Shown: positions 49,562 to 59,315 of the stretch, one piece after another
Layout of the letters: the number at the start of each line of letters is the position of its first letter
How positions within the stretch are numbered: the first letter of the stretch is position 1
Assembly: GCF_007744255.1 (NCBI RefSeq)
Contig: NZ_CP036267.1
Location: forward strand, 4,134,001 to 4,198,000
Source of the DNA: Thalassoglobus polymorphus
GTDB taxonomy: Bacteria > Planctomycetota > Planctomycetia > Planctomycetales > Planctomycetaceae
Length of the DNA stretch: 64,000 nucleotides
Direction of reading: 5' to 3'
The notes under the pieces: model-generated
Databases searched by the model: none
What the model was told of the DNA's origin: nothing
Seen by the model: the letters and a program-made list of their open reading frames with translations, nothing else
Translations under genes and position numbers: made by a program

Positions 49562-50229
49562 AGCTCACCTTGCTTTCCAAAGTTGTACCCTTTGTCTACC
49601 AGCAACTTCCTGACCTTCGCTCTTGCCTCCTGCAACGCACGCTTCACGGCTGCCAGAGTTTCCGGCTTGCCGGCCCTTTCGGACACAAGGCGTTGCAGTT
49701 CTGGCATTGAAGCCGTTTCGGGAAAGTCGCCTACGAAAACATCCATGACAAGTTTTTGGCGATTCGGGAGCTGACTAATTGCCTTTCGGATCAACTCCAT
49801 CACCTCACAACGTTCAAGCTGATTGAGTTCACTCCACGTACCTCCAATCTTGGTGTTCCTGAGAAATCCACCGACCGCGTCGACCAGCCGATCTCTGGCA
49901 TCCTGACGACGCAGACGGTCAGTCGCACGCCGAAATGCAATCGCGCGAAGAAACGGAAGAAGTGGTTGCTCAGGATCGAAATCCTTCGCTTCGAGAATGC
50001 CGGTGATGACATCAGCCCAAACCTCTTCAAGATCTGCTGACTGCAATCCCGGAAACCGCTCACGCAGCCACCCGCAGATTCCGAAACGCAGGTGATGGTG
50101 GATCAACTCGATCCCTTCCTTCACTTCGTCTTCGGAACCGTCAAGCAAAAGGCGGACGTATTCCTCATCAAACGGTTCACACACTATCACCTGCACTCCC
50201 AAACGCCTGTGAGATGATTCTCTGCCCAC
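49558..50229 (-). CDS. Sigma-70 family factor (ECF-like) of the ubiquitin-like operon
   Basis: A 223-residue protein: region 2 includes 'FPGLQSADLEEVWADVITGI' and 'RAIAFRRATDRLRRQDARDR' (about residues 62-115), with helical region 4 'ISQLPNRQKLVMDVFVGDF' and onward. It belongs to the sigma-70 family. As first gene of the operon it probably controls its own expression along with the peptidase and Ubl genes. The start is GTG at 50229; an in-frame GTG slightly downstream is possible. The 153 bases before it hold a weak AT-rich inverted repeat (TCAAAAAA / TTTTTTGA at 50324-50344). Confidence 0.8.
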   Translation of the reverse strand: MGRESSHRRLGVQVIVCEPFDEEYVRLLLDGSEDEVKEGIELIHHHLRFGICGWLRERFPGLQSADLEEVWADVITGILEAKDFDPEQPLLPFLRAIAFRRATDRLRRQDARDRLVDAVGGFLRNTKIGGTWSELNQLERCEVMELIRKAISQLPNRQKLVMDVFVGDFPETASMPELQRLVSERAGKPETLAAVKRALQEARAKVRKLLVDKGYNFGKQGEL

Positions 50230-50382
50230 AAATACTGGAATGGGTCTAAGGTTGGCGACGTCTCCCGCATCTCTTCGCCAAGATCAAACTCGCAGTGACC
50301 ACCAAATCGAACCACACTTTCTTTCAAAAAATCAACTTTTTTGACTTCAGTTCTTAGGCACCCAACTTGGCCCCATCATCCA

Positions 50383-53337
50383 TCAACCCAGCTTCACGTT
50401 GTCGTCTAGTCCCAGTTCCTTCAGGCCTGAGCGTGCTTCGTCAGCCTTGGATTGCCCTTGCTCGCCGTCAGCGGGGACCTCAAACGATACTTTCAACCTC
50501 AGCCCATCACTTGACGCAAATCGGCTGAGCACTTTTGTATAAAAGTTCATCCATTTTTGAGGCGGTACGGTTCCCTCCCAGCGAATCGCCTTTTGACTTG
50601 GTGGTAGATCATCACCTGGCCCTGACCCGCCTCCAGTCGTCTCTTGCGGCTTCACGATCCGGACTTCAGCAATGGCTTCCAGACCCTCTGATTCGGCTTT
50701 TATGGTAAACAAGCCACCTTCATTGTCGCTGCTCGCCTTGTAGAGTCCGTCGGGTGTGATCTCGCCACCCGACGAAGTCCATTTTGTGGTTGGGATCGAA
50801 CACGCTTCGCCGTACTGATCGACTCCCGAGCAGGAAAACGATGCTTGCTCGCCGGGCTTCAACGTAACGTCAGTGGGGCGGATAGTGATGCGATCCAATC
50901 TTGGTGGCTCACGGAGCTTCTGGGCGTCCTCCGCTCTGAGAATAAAAACATCCTCCGCAATCTCGACATCACTTTCAGCGAGACTCTCGTCGAAATGGAG
51001 AAGCTTGAACTGGCCGCTACTTTGTTTGACCGCGTATCCCAGTGTGCCGTGACTGACCCCATCAGCGATCGTCCGCTTGATAGTGTCGGCATCGAGCAGC
51101 CGAGGAAGTTGTGGCGATGAATAGAATGCATCACGGACTCCCTTTGTGGACCACTCCGTCAATGCGGGCGGCCAATACTTCAGCAACTTATTGGCACCCA
51201 CACCTGAGGTGATTTCATCTGTCCGGCTCAACTCGTTGACATACAACTCAACAAGGTTGCTAGCCTGGCTCGACGTGATCTGGCCGAGGTCGATCTGTCG
51301 CAGTTTGTTGTCTTTGCCGAGCAGATAAAGATAGCGGTACGTTCGCCAGATGGCCTCTTTCATATCGGACTTAGCACGCCCGAGGTTCTTCTTCAGAAGA
51401 CGCTCCTGACCTTCATCCAACTGTTTGCGCGTATCGGTGTCGTCTTCGATCGCCTCCCAGGCCAATACATCGCGTGTAGCATCGTGGATCGCGTCGGAGC
51501 CATCTGGGACGGCAAACAGTAAGGCTGATTTGTAGGTCCGGCCAGATGTACCACACTCACGCACAATCGTTTCAAGCAACTTTTCAGTCGCACGATCGCC
51601 CACCAGATGATCCAGTCCCATCACAGCCAGTGTCAGGACGGGACGATTCGGGACATCATTGCTGCGTTCAGGAAAGAATCGACGGTCGAGAGCTTTGGTT
51701 CCCTTATTGAAGAGATCCTGTGTGTCCTGCTTGATACGTTCGCTGATCTCTTTCCCCTGAACAGCACCACGGCGGGTGACCAGAATCTGATTCAGGTTGG
51801 GAGTCAGTCCAAAGCGGTAGTGGTTTTTGTCCCAGTTGAGGTAGTAACAACTCCCCACCAATCCTTCGAGCACATTTTCGACGTCGACCATATTGAGGTC
51901 AGGGGTGCCCACAGCAGCCCGTATTTCCGGGAGTGTTGCGACCGCCTTCGATTGGCTCATGCCGCCGTTCGACTCAAAGAAGATCGCCGAGGCAACCTTC
52001 CGGTGCAGGTTCGACTTCTTGATTGCGTCAGATGCTTCACGATCCAGGCGAACCGCGTGGGCATCCTTCTTTCCAGCAATATCCGTTGTGAGCGGAACTT
52101 CAAGTTCGTTGGAACCAAGTTGCTCGAACATGGCGGAACGGAAAATCGGGTCTTCCAGAGGAGCGGAACCGAGTGTAATCAACGGTTCACGCATCGCTTT
52201 GCGGTGTTCGTCCTGATATGCATGGGCCACCCACAACGCCAGCAACCGCAGAATGCCGCGTGTCCGTTGAAAGCGGGGCAGGCTCTGCCACTTCCGCTCA
52301 AAGACGGACAACACAGAGGGATGGAATGGATAGCAGGTCTTGAACAACTCGTGGGCCGTATCGGAATCAATCCCGCTCAGTTCCTGGGCATGGTCGACAG
52401 CCCAGTCGGCATATGCGGTCGCCACTTTCTTAGCCTCGGTGTCAAACAAGTCCCATTCAAACAGTCTGCGCCGAATGATTTCGGCAATCTCGGCATCGGC
52501 CGACATCATGATCGCCTTGCCCAGGCGATCGAGCAGCTTCTTCAGGGATTGGAAATCCCGGACATCTTCGGGGGACATCTCCAGGTCTTCGGAAGCCGGA
52601 ATCGACACACACACCACGACGTTGTTGTGAGCGCGAGCTTCTTCACACAGGCTTTGCAGAAAGACGAAGAACTGATCACGCATTTCCAGCTTGCGTGCCC
52701 GACTGATGTAGTTCATCAGCTCGTCGATGAGAATCAGAGCGGGCTCGCTCCCCAATAACTTCTGCAACACATCGCCACCGGGAGCGATCCCTTTGGCGTC
52801 GTGCTCAGCAACAAGGTCGAAACCTTCCTGACCACGCAGTTGCCAGGCGATCTCGCCCCAGGGAGTCTTGCGAACAGGTTCTCCGTCCCCCCCTCGCCCC
52901 TGAATGGCGTCGAACTCTGTTCCCACAAAAACAGCTACACGGGCTTTGGGCACTTGGGAAATCTGAGCTTTGGCCAGAATCCGCTCGACACCCTTATAGG
53001 ATTTCGCTTTTTCTCCACAGGTCGCCAGATGCCACAACGTTGTCAGTGAGTGGGTTTTCCCACCGCCAAACTGAGTCGCCATATTGAAGACAGCCGAGGT
53101 CTCAACCTGAACCCCGGATAGTCTGCGCACAACCTGTGATGACAGGTCCAAAAGGCTGCCCGTCAAGAATGTTCGCTCGAAGAACCTCGCTGGTTCAATG
53201 TAGTCAGGCGAGACGTTGTCCCGCTTCTGCCGAATATGATCCAGATGGACCGCAAACTCAGAGGCATCCATCGGTCGATTCTCCCGCAAATCTTCGCGGG
53301 GCGTAACTACTTGATACCAGGGTTTCAGCTTCGCCAT
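50383..53337 (-). CDS. DUF499 ATPase with C-terminal Ig-like domain
   Basis: A 984-residue AAA-type ATPase of the DUF499 family, the ATPase part of a helicase-methylase-ATPase locus. The P-loop is 'FGGGKTHSLTTL' and Walker B 'ALILIDELMNYI'; a conserved N-terminal 'TFLTGSLLDLSSQVVRRLSG' precedes. After the ATPase the chain holds winged-helix-like segments and, at about residues 785-870, a bacterial Ig-like domain ('ITIRPTDVTLKPGEQASFSC' and the 'TPDGLYKA' turn). A final DUF499 tail contains 'RWEGTVPPQKWMNFY'. The ATG at 53337 has AAGGA upstream. It is the last gene of the operon. Confidence 0.87.
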   Translation of the reverse strand: MAKLKPWYQVVTPREDLRENRPMDASEFAVHLDHIRQKRDNVSPDYIEPARFFERTFLTGSLLDLSSQVVRRLSGVQVETSAVFNMATQFGGGKTHSLTTLWHLATCGEKAKSYKGVERILAKAQISQVPKARVAVFVGTEFDAIQGRGGDGEPVRKTPWGEIAWQLRGQEGFDLVAEHDAKGIAPGGDVLQKLLGSEPALILIDELMNYISRARKLEMRDQFFVFLQSLCEEARAHNNVVVCVSIPASEDLEMSPEDVRDFQSLKKLLDRLGKAIMMSADAEIAEIIRRRLFEWDLFDTEAKKVATAYADWAVDHAQELSGIDSDTAHELFKTCYPFHPSVLSVFERKWQSLPRFQRTRGILRLLALWVAHAYQDEHRKAMREPLITLGSAPLEDPIFRSAMFEQLGSNELEVPLTTDIAGKKDAHAVRLDREASDAIKKSNLHRKVASAIFFESNGGMSQSKAVATLPEIRAAVGTPDLNMVDVENVLEGLVGSCYYLNWDKNHYRFGLTPNLNQILVTRRGAVQGKEISERIKQDTQDLFNKGTKALDRRFFPERSNDVPNRPVLTLAVMGLDHLVGDRATEKLLETIVRECGTSGRTYKSALLFAVPDGSDAIHDATRDVLAWEAIEDDTDTRKQLDEGQERLLKKNLGRAKSDMKEAIWRTYRYLYLLGKDNKLRQIDLGQITSSQASNLVELYVNELSRTDEITSGVGANKLLKYWPPALTEWSTKGVRDAFYSSPQLPRLLDADTIKRTIADGVSHGTLGYAVKQSSGQFKLLHFDESLAESDVEIAEDVFILRAEDAQKLREPPRLDRITIRPTDVTLKPGEQASFSCSGVDQYGEACSIPTTKWTSSGGEITPDGLYKASSDNEGGLFTIKAESEGLEAIAEVRIVKPQETTGGGSGPGDDLPPSQKAIRWEGTVPPQKWMNFYTKVLSRFASSDGLRLKVSFEVPADGEQGQSKADEARSGLKELGLDDNVKLG

Positions 53338-53366
53338 GTTGTTATCCTTGATGCCGCTCAGACGGC

Positions 53367-53963
53367 TCAAATGCGGTCAAATTTTCCAAGATTGGTGTCA
53401 AGCAACCACAGCTTGAAGTAACCATGCGGAAAAGTTTCGCTTTCGCCGCGACTTCCGGTCACCACCGTGGTGACACCTTCCAGTTGTTTTCGATCTTGAA
53501 GTGACAGACTTCCGATGACTTCACTCGCCAGATGATTCATCAGTCCCCGCGTCTGCTCCCAGTCACGTCGATAAGCGTAGACCATTCGCAGCGGCGAACG
53601 TGTGCAGAGCACCTTCCACAATGAATAGGCGACTCGATCGTCGCGTGGACTGTTCTCCAGCTCAAAAACCGCGACCGGCATCGGCCAAGGGACATCGCCA
53701 CAGCTTTCACGATCGGGAAAGGCCATCGCATCCAGCGCGAGATATTCCGATGCCGTTTCTGGTAAACGCCGAAGACGATGACCACGGGCAGTTGCTTCCC
53801 AGCCCATCGACTCGCAAGTGCGGACGACCGCCTCTGTCGTCAATCGCGTCCAGTCCCCCAGGTTCTCAGCCAGAGAGGCTTCCTTGAGCGGCGCAGCCCG
53901 GCTTGGCTCCTGCACATGTTGCAGGAAACAATCCCACCAGTCGCGGACACCGCTCTCCGTCAT
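53367..53963 (-). CDS. Hypothetical protein embedded in the defence operon
   Basis: A 198-residue protein with no firm family. An internal 'YLALDAMAFPD' followed by 'VAVFELENSPRDDRVAYSLW' looks like a strand-Asp-strand-Glu pattern of a restriction-endonuclease-like fold, but the usual lysine is not seen. It may be an accessory subunit. The start shares a base with the stop of the nuclease gene before it. The DUF499 start follows after 29 bases. Confidence 0.6.
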   Translation of the reverse strand: MTESGVRDWWDCFLQHVQEPSRAAPLKEASLAENLGDWTRLTTEAVVRTCESMGWEATARGHRLRRLPETASEYLALDAMAFPDRESCGDVPWPMPVAVFELENSPRDDRVAYSLWKVLCTRSPLRMVYAYRRDWEQTRGLMNHLASEVIGSLSLQDRKQLEGVTTVVTGSRGESETFPHGYFKLWLLDTNLGKFDRI

Positions 53964-54832
53964 CAGGCCACCTCGCTCATCTGAAGCAAGTGAGTTCCAT
54001 ACTCTGCAAACTTGCAGAGCTCCGTCTTGAAATCAGACGTAGGCATGGACTCCAGCAGTTGCTCATAGGTGACCCAGCTCATTGTCAGGGTCTTGATCCG
54101 TTCCCCGAGTTTGGGATAAGTCCAACCCTTCGTGCTCGTTCGTGGATCGACGCGGGAACGGTCGATGTCAGCAAGGATCGCGTTGCGATTGATGCCGCCG
54201 TCTTTATTTACGTATTCCCGCCACTTGTAGGCGTACAGACGACTGGCTGAGGATTCACGGGGCGTTTTGAAGATTCTAGGAGTGAGCAGTGTGACATGCA
54301 CATGTGATGGAAACTGACCGTCGCCTTGAAACGTCAGAGCTGTTTCGACCACCCGTGCGAACTGGTTGCGTCCCCAGTCGTGAGTCGTTTTGGCCGCAAT
54401 GTCGCTCAGCCATTTCGCTTCAACGAAGCAAACCCAACCATCCTCACCATGCGGTCTTTTACAATACTGCACGCCGCCCACGGTTCCTTGGCGGATCGCG
54501 GCATCACCGAGAATCAGATCAATCTGGCTGTTTCTCTCACTGTTACCAGACGTACCCTGTCGGGGTGACATTGGATGTAGTTCCAGCCATGCCTCCGCGA
54601 CCGTTTCTGGTCTCGTCCCCATCAATACGTTCGCCAAGTTAGGCAGCGACTTCTCGCCTCCAACGATGAATCCATACAACAACAGAAGCGTCCATACTTC
54701 TTCGTCATCGAGTGTTTTTTGCTTGTCACTTGCTTCATACTTCGTGAGCCGATCGAGCACGTGCTTCGTATGCTTCGTGCGTGGTGCAATCCGGCTTAGG
54801 ATGACCGAGTCTATCTTTGAGGAGAGTGTCAT
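53963..54832 (-). CDS. PD-(D/E)XK nuclease-like protein
   Basis: A 289-residue protein. The central 'QIDLILGDAA' and 'DGWVCFVEAKWLSDIA' give the D...E-x-K arrangement of PD-(D/E)XK nucleases (Asp about residue 104, Glu-Ala-Lys about 138). The N-terminal third is helical. It probably supplies the cutting activity of this operon. The ATG overlaps the methylase stop by four bases. It is encoded between the methylase and the ATPase genes. Confidence 0.75.
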   Translation of the reverse strand: MTLSSKIDSVILSRIAPRTKHTKHVLDRLTKYEASDKQKTLDDEEVWTLLLLYGFIVGGEKSLPNLANVLMGTRPETVAEAWLELHPMSPRQGTSGNSERNSQIDLILGDAAIRQGTVGGVQYCKRPHGEDGWVCFVEAKWLSDIAAKTTHDWGRNQFARVVETALTFQGDGQFPSHVHVTLLTPRIFKTPRESSASRLYAYKWREYVNKDGGINRNAILADIDRSRVDPRTSTKGWTYPKLGERIKTLTMSWVTYEQLLESMPTSDFKTELCKFAEYGTHLLQMSEVA

Positions 54833-57831
54833 AACCCAAGCCCCTTCTTCCTTGCCAGCACACCATCGACCCAGCGTTTTTCGTCGGTTTCTTTGGGGTA
54901 CAGGGCGGAGAGGGATTGGGCGAGTTTCCAGAAGCGGGCGTCGTTGCCTGCTCCGTCATCGACCAGGAATCGACGCAGGGCTTCGCCGCGACCGCTCGCG
55001 AACAGGATCATTGATTGATGGACGCGGTCGAGGACCGTCTCGCCAGCCTGGGGTTTGAGTTCGCCAGCGACGGTTTCTTCGGCTTCAGCTTCGATTTCGT
55101 CGAGGGTCTTGAACAAGTCGAGTTGTTTCGCCTTTGCCTTTTTCTTCTTTCCGCGCGGGGTGGTCGTCGCTGCGTCTTTGCCGAACAGATGGCGGGTGCG
55201 TTCGCTGACGGGGAGCAGGCGTGCTTTGTCGCCGCTCAATTCGACGATCGAATCGCTCTGTTCCAGATGAACTCCCAGCCCCTGGGCGATTTTGCGGGCG
55301 GCATCGTATTCGAGGGTGTAGCCTTTGCTGGCGACCACTTTCTCATCGCTGTCGCTGCTTTTGGAATCGCTGCCATTGGTTTCCATGCCTCCGAGTGTCC
55401 ACAGCCACATCGCGGTCAGGCGGGCATCCGGTTCCAGACCGGCTGCGTCGGCGTCCTTGAAGATCATTGACAACGCTTCGGTCGAAACGGTCGACCAGAC
55501 CTGTTCCAGGTATTCCCGAAGCGGCACCGCTTCGCCGCTCGCCTTTTCGACCCGGCTGTACCGGCTGAAGATTTCGAGCGCCGGTCCCAGGCAGGCAAAG
55601 ATCGCGTCAGCTCCCACAACCCCTTCGGCCGCCAGTCGCGGCATCCATTCGTGTATACGTTTGGGAAGTTCGGAGAGGACATCGCGCCATTCTCCGGTTT
55701 CGTCTCGAAGTTCGCCAGATTCGTTCTCGCGAGGGCGGCAGACAAGATGAACAGATGAGGCCAGGGCTGCTGAGTTCATTGCTCTGAGCCGTCCACCTCG
55801 CTCGGTGTCAATCGGCCACGATCCGGTGACAATCCAACCCGCGTCAATCAATGCTGAGAGCAGGGTTTCCCAGCCAGTCGTTGATTTGTGGGCAAAAACC
55901 AGAACACCAATACCAGACGGCGCGCAGATACGGCGTCCTTCTGCGAGAGCGTCTTTCATGCCAGATTCGTAAAACTCGGCATCCTTGTTGGCATACCGAA
56001 CCGAATCCCAACCGGCCATCTCACAAAGCTCGGCATCCTTATTTACGATTTCTGACTGAAACAATGACGGAAAATCATCGGCTAAGGCAGAACGTAGCCA
56101 GATGTAAAAGAAGTCCGAAAGATCAGCGTACGGCACTGCGTTGTAATACGGTGGGTCACTCACGAACGCAGCAACGGAATCGTCTGGAAGTGGATGTGAT
56201 TGAGCTGACGCTTGTTCCACGTTTCCGGGTGCCTCTGCCCAGCCAGACTCAGCCTCCAGGAACTTCGCAATGTACTCGAAGCTACGCTCCCAGCTTCCAC
56301 TCATGTCGCCGAATGGAGTTCCTTCGGTCCAATCAAAGATCATTCCTAAGGCTTGCCGCCCAAACGTATGGCCGATTTTCTCACCGACACTTATCCAACC
56401 GCAAAGTGTCGAACGAAAGTCGAGGTATTTGCCACGTGCGAGATGAAGTAGGACTTTGACTGCCAGAGCAAACTCTTGCTCCTCTTGCTGAGCGATTTCA
56501 CCCGCTGCTTTTGCAATAGCTCTGCCGATCACATCAGTTGCAAGTAATTGGCGGGAACTGAAGAGTAAATCCCATCTGGTGATTCCGTAGATTGGCGCAT
56601 TGAAGACGCCACTCATTAGTGGCAGCTCGATCGGTGCCAGTATCTTCTCCCGCTGAACATGATCAATTGCTATTGCCACCGCGTCGAGTTCTGGTTTCGA
56701 CGGCGTGTGATAGAATTTTCCATCGTCTGATCGTGTTGCTACGACGAGAAGCTGGCTTGTGTCTGCACCACCCATCTGCTCCTTCATTTGTTCTCGCACA
56801 CGCGCGACAGGAGTCGTGTAGGAACAACAAGGACATGTGACACTTCCACGCTGGATGGTTCCGCTTTTGACATCCTTTGCTTTTGCATTCTGAAGAACTT
56901 CGATGTCAACTCGCTTCTCTTCCACATTTTCGATGAGCCGAAGCGCGATTGATCGCCTACCTTGTTTGGCAATCCATAGTGAGCGAATCAATGGCACGGT
57001 CGCGCCGCAACCCGGACCCTCACACTTGATGGTTCTCGCCCACAAATAGGCAACGGGTGTCTCTCCGTTTGGCCCGGGTGGAAAATACTCGCTCAGTTCC
57101 TGAGCTGCTTCCTCTTTGATCCAATCGCCCCACTTGCGGACTTCATCTGCCAGTTTCTGGCCGTACTTCGGTATGTATTCCAGCACGACTTTGTTCAACA
57201 GAACAGGAATCGGATTCAAATCACTGGCAAACGCATCGCCGCCAACACGCAAGGCTTCCAGCGGAATCGAACCACCCCCAGCAAACGGGTCAACAACGAG
57301 TGGCCGCGTTCCCGGAACGCCGCCCAACGCCTCGTGAGCGGCCTGAGTCAACGCGCGGCTCGTCTCCAGATACGCTGGCACCGTGCTGTTGTCCCAGTTG
57401 GCAAAGTCGGCGATAAAATCAAGCAACGCCCCCTGCAACACTTGCTGATGAGCAGCATCGGTCGGATCAAGCGGCAACCCATCCTTTTCAGACTGAAGCA
57501 GCCCCTCCCAACGCCCCCGACTTTCGGGCGATGCGGTCGCTTGCAGTTGATGTCCCTCATCATTGATCCTGGCCGGAAACATGCGATGGGCAAACGCCAT
57601 GAGCTGCGTGGCTGCCGCTTCCCGAAACGCAGGGGGGCAGAGTTCATCAGCCGGATCGGGCCACAACGAAGCACAAATCACCGCCCGACATGCCGCCAGC
57701 GGCCGCCGCGCCCACCAGATATGCAACGTCGAAATATGCCCATGCCGAATCGACTTCTCCCGCCGCGCATGCGCCGAGATACGAGCAATCGGAAGATCAA
57801 CTTCAATGAGACGTTTAGGGTATTCATTCAC
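54829..57831 (-). CDS. DUF1156 adenine-specific DNA methylase
   Basis: A 1000-residue methylase. It opens with the DUF1156 segment ('LPIARISAHARREKSIRHGH', 'LHIWWARRPLAACRA'). Next are the cofactor site 'VDPFAGGGSIPLEALR', a zinc-ribbon region ('CEGPGCGATVPLI' and 'CPCCSY'), and the catalytic motif 'SDPPYYNAVPYADLSDFFYI'. It should methylate N6 of adenine and mark host DNA. The N- and C-terminal segments are as usual for COG1743 proteins. The gene is coupled by overlap both to the OLD-like gene before it and to the nuclease gene after it. Confidence 0.92.
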   Translation of the reverse strand: MNEYPKRLIEVDLPIARISAHARREKSIRHGHISTLHIWWARRPLAACRAVICASLWPDPADELCPPAFREAAATQLMAFAHRMFPARINDEGHQLQATASPESRGRWEGLLQSEKDGLPLDPTDAAHQQVLQGALLDFIADFANWDNSTVPAYLETSRALTQAAHEALGGVPGTRPLVVDPFAGGGSIPLEALRVGGDAFASDLNPIPVLLNKVVLEYIPKYGQKLADEVRKWGDWIKEEAAQELSEYFPPGPNGETPVAYLWARTIKCEGPGCGATVPLIRSLWIAKQGRRSIALRLIENVEEKRVDIEVLQNAKAKDVKSGTIQRGSVTCPCCSYTTPVARVREQMKEQMGGADTSQLLVVATRSDDGKFYHTPSKPELDAVAIAIDHVQREKILAPIELPLMSGVFNAPIYGITRWDLLFSSRQLLATDVIGRAIAKAAGEIAQQEEQEFALAVKVLLHLARGKYLDFRSTLCGWISVGEKIGHTFGRQALGMIFDWTEGTPFGDMSGSWERSFEYIAKFLEAESGWAEAPGNVEQASAQSHPLPDDSVAAFVSDPPYYNAVPYADLSDFFYIWLRSALADDFPSLFQSEIVNKDAELCEMAGWDSVRYANKDAEFYESGMKDALAEGRRICAPSGIGVLVFAHKSTTGWETLLSALIDAGWIVTGSWPIDTERGGRLRAMNSAALASSVHLVCRPRENESGELRDETGEWRDVLSELPKRIHEWMPRLAAEGVVGADAIFACLGPALEIFSRYSRVEKASGEAVPLREYLEQVWSTVSTEALSMIFKDADAAGLEPDARLTAMWLWTLGGMETNGSDSKSSDSDEKVVASKGYTLEYDAARKIAQGLGVHLEQSDSIVELSGDKARLLPVSERTRHLFGKDAATTTPRGKKKKAKAKQLDLFKTLDEIEAEAEETVAGELKPQAGETVLDRVHQSMILFASGRGEALRRFLVDDGAGNDARFWKLAQSLSALYPKETDEKRWVDGVLARKKGLGL

Positions 57832-59315
57832 AGCGTTGCAGCCTTTATTTGTTCTACGAGTGCAATTCGAACCGATTCAGGAATGCCTCGTAAATATGCG
57901 CGTGCGGAGACTGCCAGCAGTTCTGATCGATCCAGTACGCACTTCTGTTTCAATTCTTCAAAGTAATAATGATGAGATTTTGATTTATACTGGTCATCAA
58001 GCTCTTTGCACCTAATGTCGATGGCTCCCCAGTCAACCTTGAATTTGTCTTTGAACTCGTCTCGAAAACTCTTAGATGCAAAGATCTCCTTCTCTGGTGG
58101 CATCGTGCCAAACAACTTCAACATTCGCTTTTTCACATTGTCACCCTGGTCGCCGTCTCTTACTGCACAAATTGGCATCCGCTGTTCAACAAAAACATCA
58201 ATCGTCTGCTGAATCTTGCTTGCATCACCGGCGATAACCACTTCGACCGTTTGAAGAAAATCTGTGTCGTGCATTCGCAGTAGTTCGATCACGATTGCCT
58301 TTGCGACGTCATCTTCTACCAGAATGTACAACGATCGGATTGCGAAATTGTCCATCATGCTCAGTGCTTGCCGGACACCAATGCCCGGAATCGGAACAAT
58401 CCGGTCTCCCTCTCTCTTCAAATACACACGTGACTTTTGCGGTAGTGCCAGAAGCAAATATTCACTGTGAGAAGTTAGTAGGATCTGCAAATTCCGACGT
58501 GCGGCCACATTTACCAGGTATTTACCCAGCTCGAACTGGGCTGACGGATGGAGTGACGTCTCAGGCTCTTCCAGCAATATCAAGCTGTGAGGTTCTACTT
58601 CTTCAAGTTTCAGAACCATTGCGTAAAGACGAGCCTCGCCAGAGCCCATGTTTGATTCGGAATATGTAAAACCACCCTCGCGTTTTGCACTCAGCATCCG
58701 CGTGTGAGATCGCCCCCACTTCTTCCGCATAGCATTGACGTGGGCTGCGTCGTACTTGCACAAAAGAATTCTCGACACCCACTCTGATGCAATGTCGTTG
58801 ACCTGAATCTTCGATCGGGAAGTGAATGTTCGATCTTGGACAAGCGACTTGAAGTAATCGTCGCGTTCCGCATGCGGGAGATAAAAGCCAACTCCAAGGT
58901 ATACGACTCGCCTTTCGGGTTGGCGGTCATAGCCAGACCACGAGGAGCCAGAGCGTGACAGCGTTAGTAGTCGGTCGTCAGCTTTACCCGCAGAAGTTGG
59001 CCCCGCATAAGTAAACTCTACACTTGAATCATCTTCGAACGGTTTGTGATCGAGATTTCCTGCAAGAATAAAGGTGGAGACGTAGTATCGCCTTTTTGAT
59101 GGAGATCCATAGGCTGCGGCCGCTAGTTGCAGAACTGTTGATTTTCCGGTTCCATTCACACCACAGAATGCAGTGATGGGGCTCTCGATTTCGACAAGCG
59201 TGTCTTTATGATTCCGAATTCCTTGAATTCGAATCTTTATGATTGCTTCTCCATAGTTCGAATGGCGTCGGTTTGGGAGAAACGTCGCTTGCAATTCCTC
59301 TCGATGATCAGTCAC
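57828..59315 (-). CDS. OLD-like AAA ATPase with TOPRIM-like domain
   Basis: A 495-residue protein embedded in the defence operon. The ABC-type ATPase has Walker A 'GVNGTGKSTVL', signature region 'SNMGSGEARLYAMV', Walker B 'LILLEEPETSLHP' and 'LTSHSEYLLLA'. A TOPRIM-like part follows: 'LYILVEDDVAKAIVIELL' and the acidic 'AVRDGDQGD'. OLD-type nucleases combine these two domains. I place the start at GTG 59315: GAGGG sits five bases upstream and the codon overlaps the helicase stop by eight bases; an ATG at 59357 gives a larger overlap. Its stop overlaps the methylase start (ATGA). Confidence 0.85.
   Translation of the reverse strand: MTDHREELQATFLPNRRHSNYGEAIIKIRIQGIRNHKDTLVEIESPITAFCGVNGTGKSTVLQLAAAAYGSPSKRRYYVSTFILAGNLDHKPFEDDSSVEFTYAGPTSAGKADDRLLTLSRSGSSWSGYDRQPERRVVYLGVGFYLPHAERDDYFKSLVQDRTFTSRSKIQVNDIASEWVSRILLCKYDAAHVNAMRKKWGRSHTRMLSAKREGGFTYSESNMGSGEARLYAMVLKLEEVEPHSLILLEEPETSLHPSAQFELGKYLVNVAARRNLQILLTSHSEYLLLALPQKSRVYLKREGDRIVPIPGIGVRQALSMMDNFAIRSLYILVEDDVAKAIVIELLRMHDTDFLQTVEVVIAGDASKIQQTIDVFVEQRMPICAVRDGDQGDNVKKRMLKLFGTMPPEKEIFASKSFRDEFKDKFKVDWGAIDIRCKELDDQYKSKSHHYYFEELKQKCVLDRSELLAVSARAYLRGIPESVRIALVEQIKAATL

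Noticed and set aside
51607-52758. 383-codon + strand frame
   Set aside because: Antisense of the DUF499 gene; no domain pattern.
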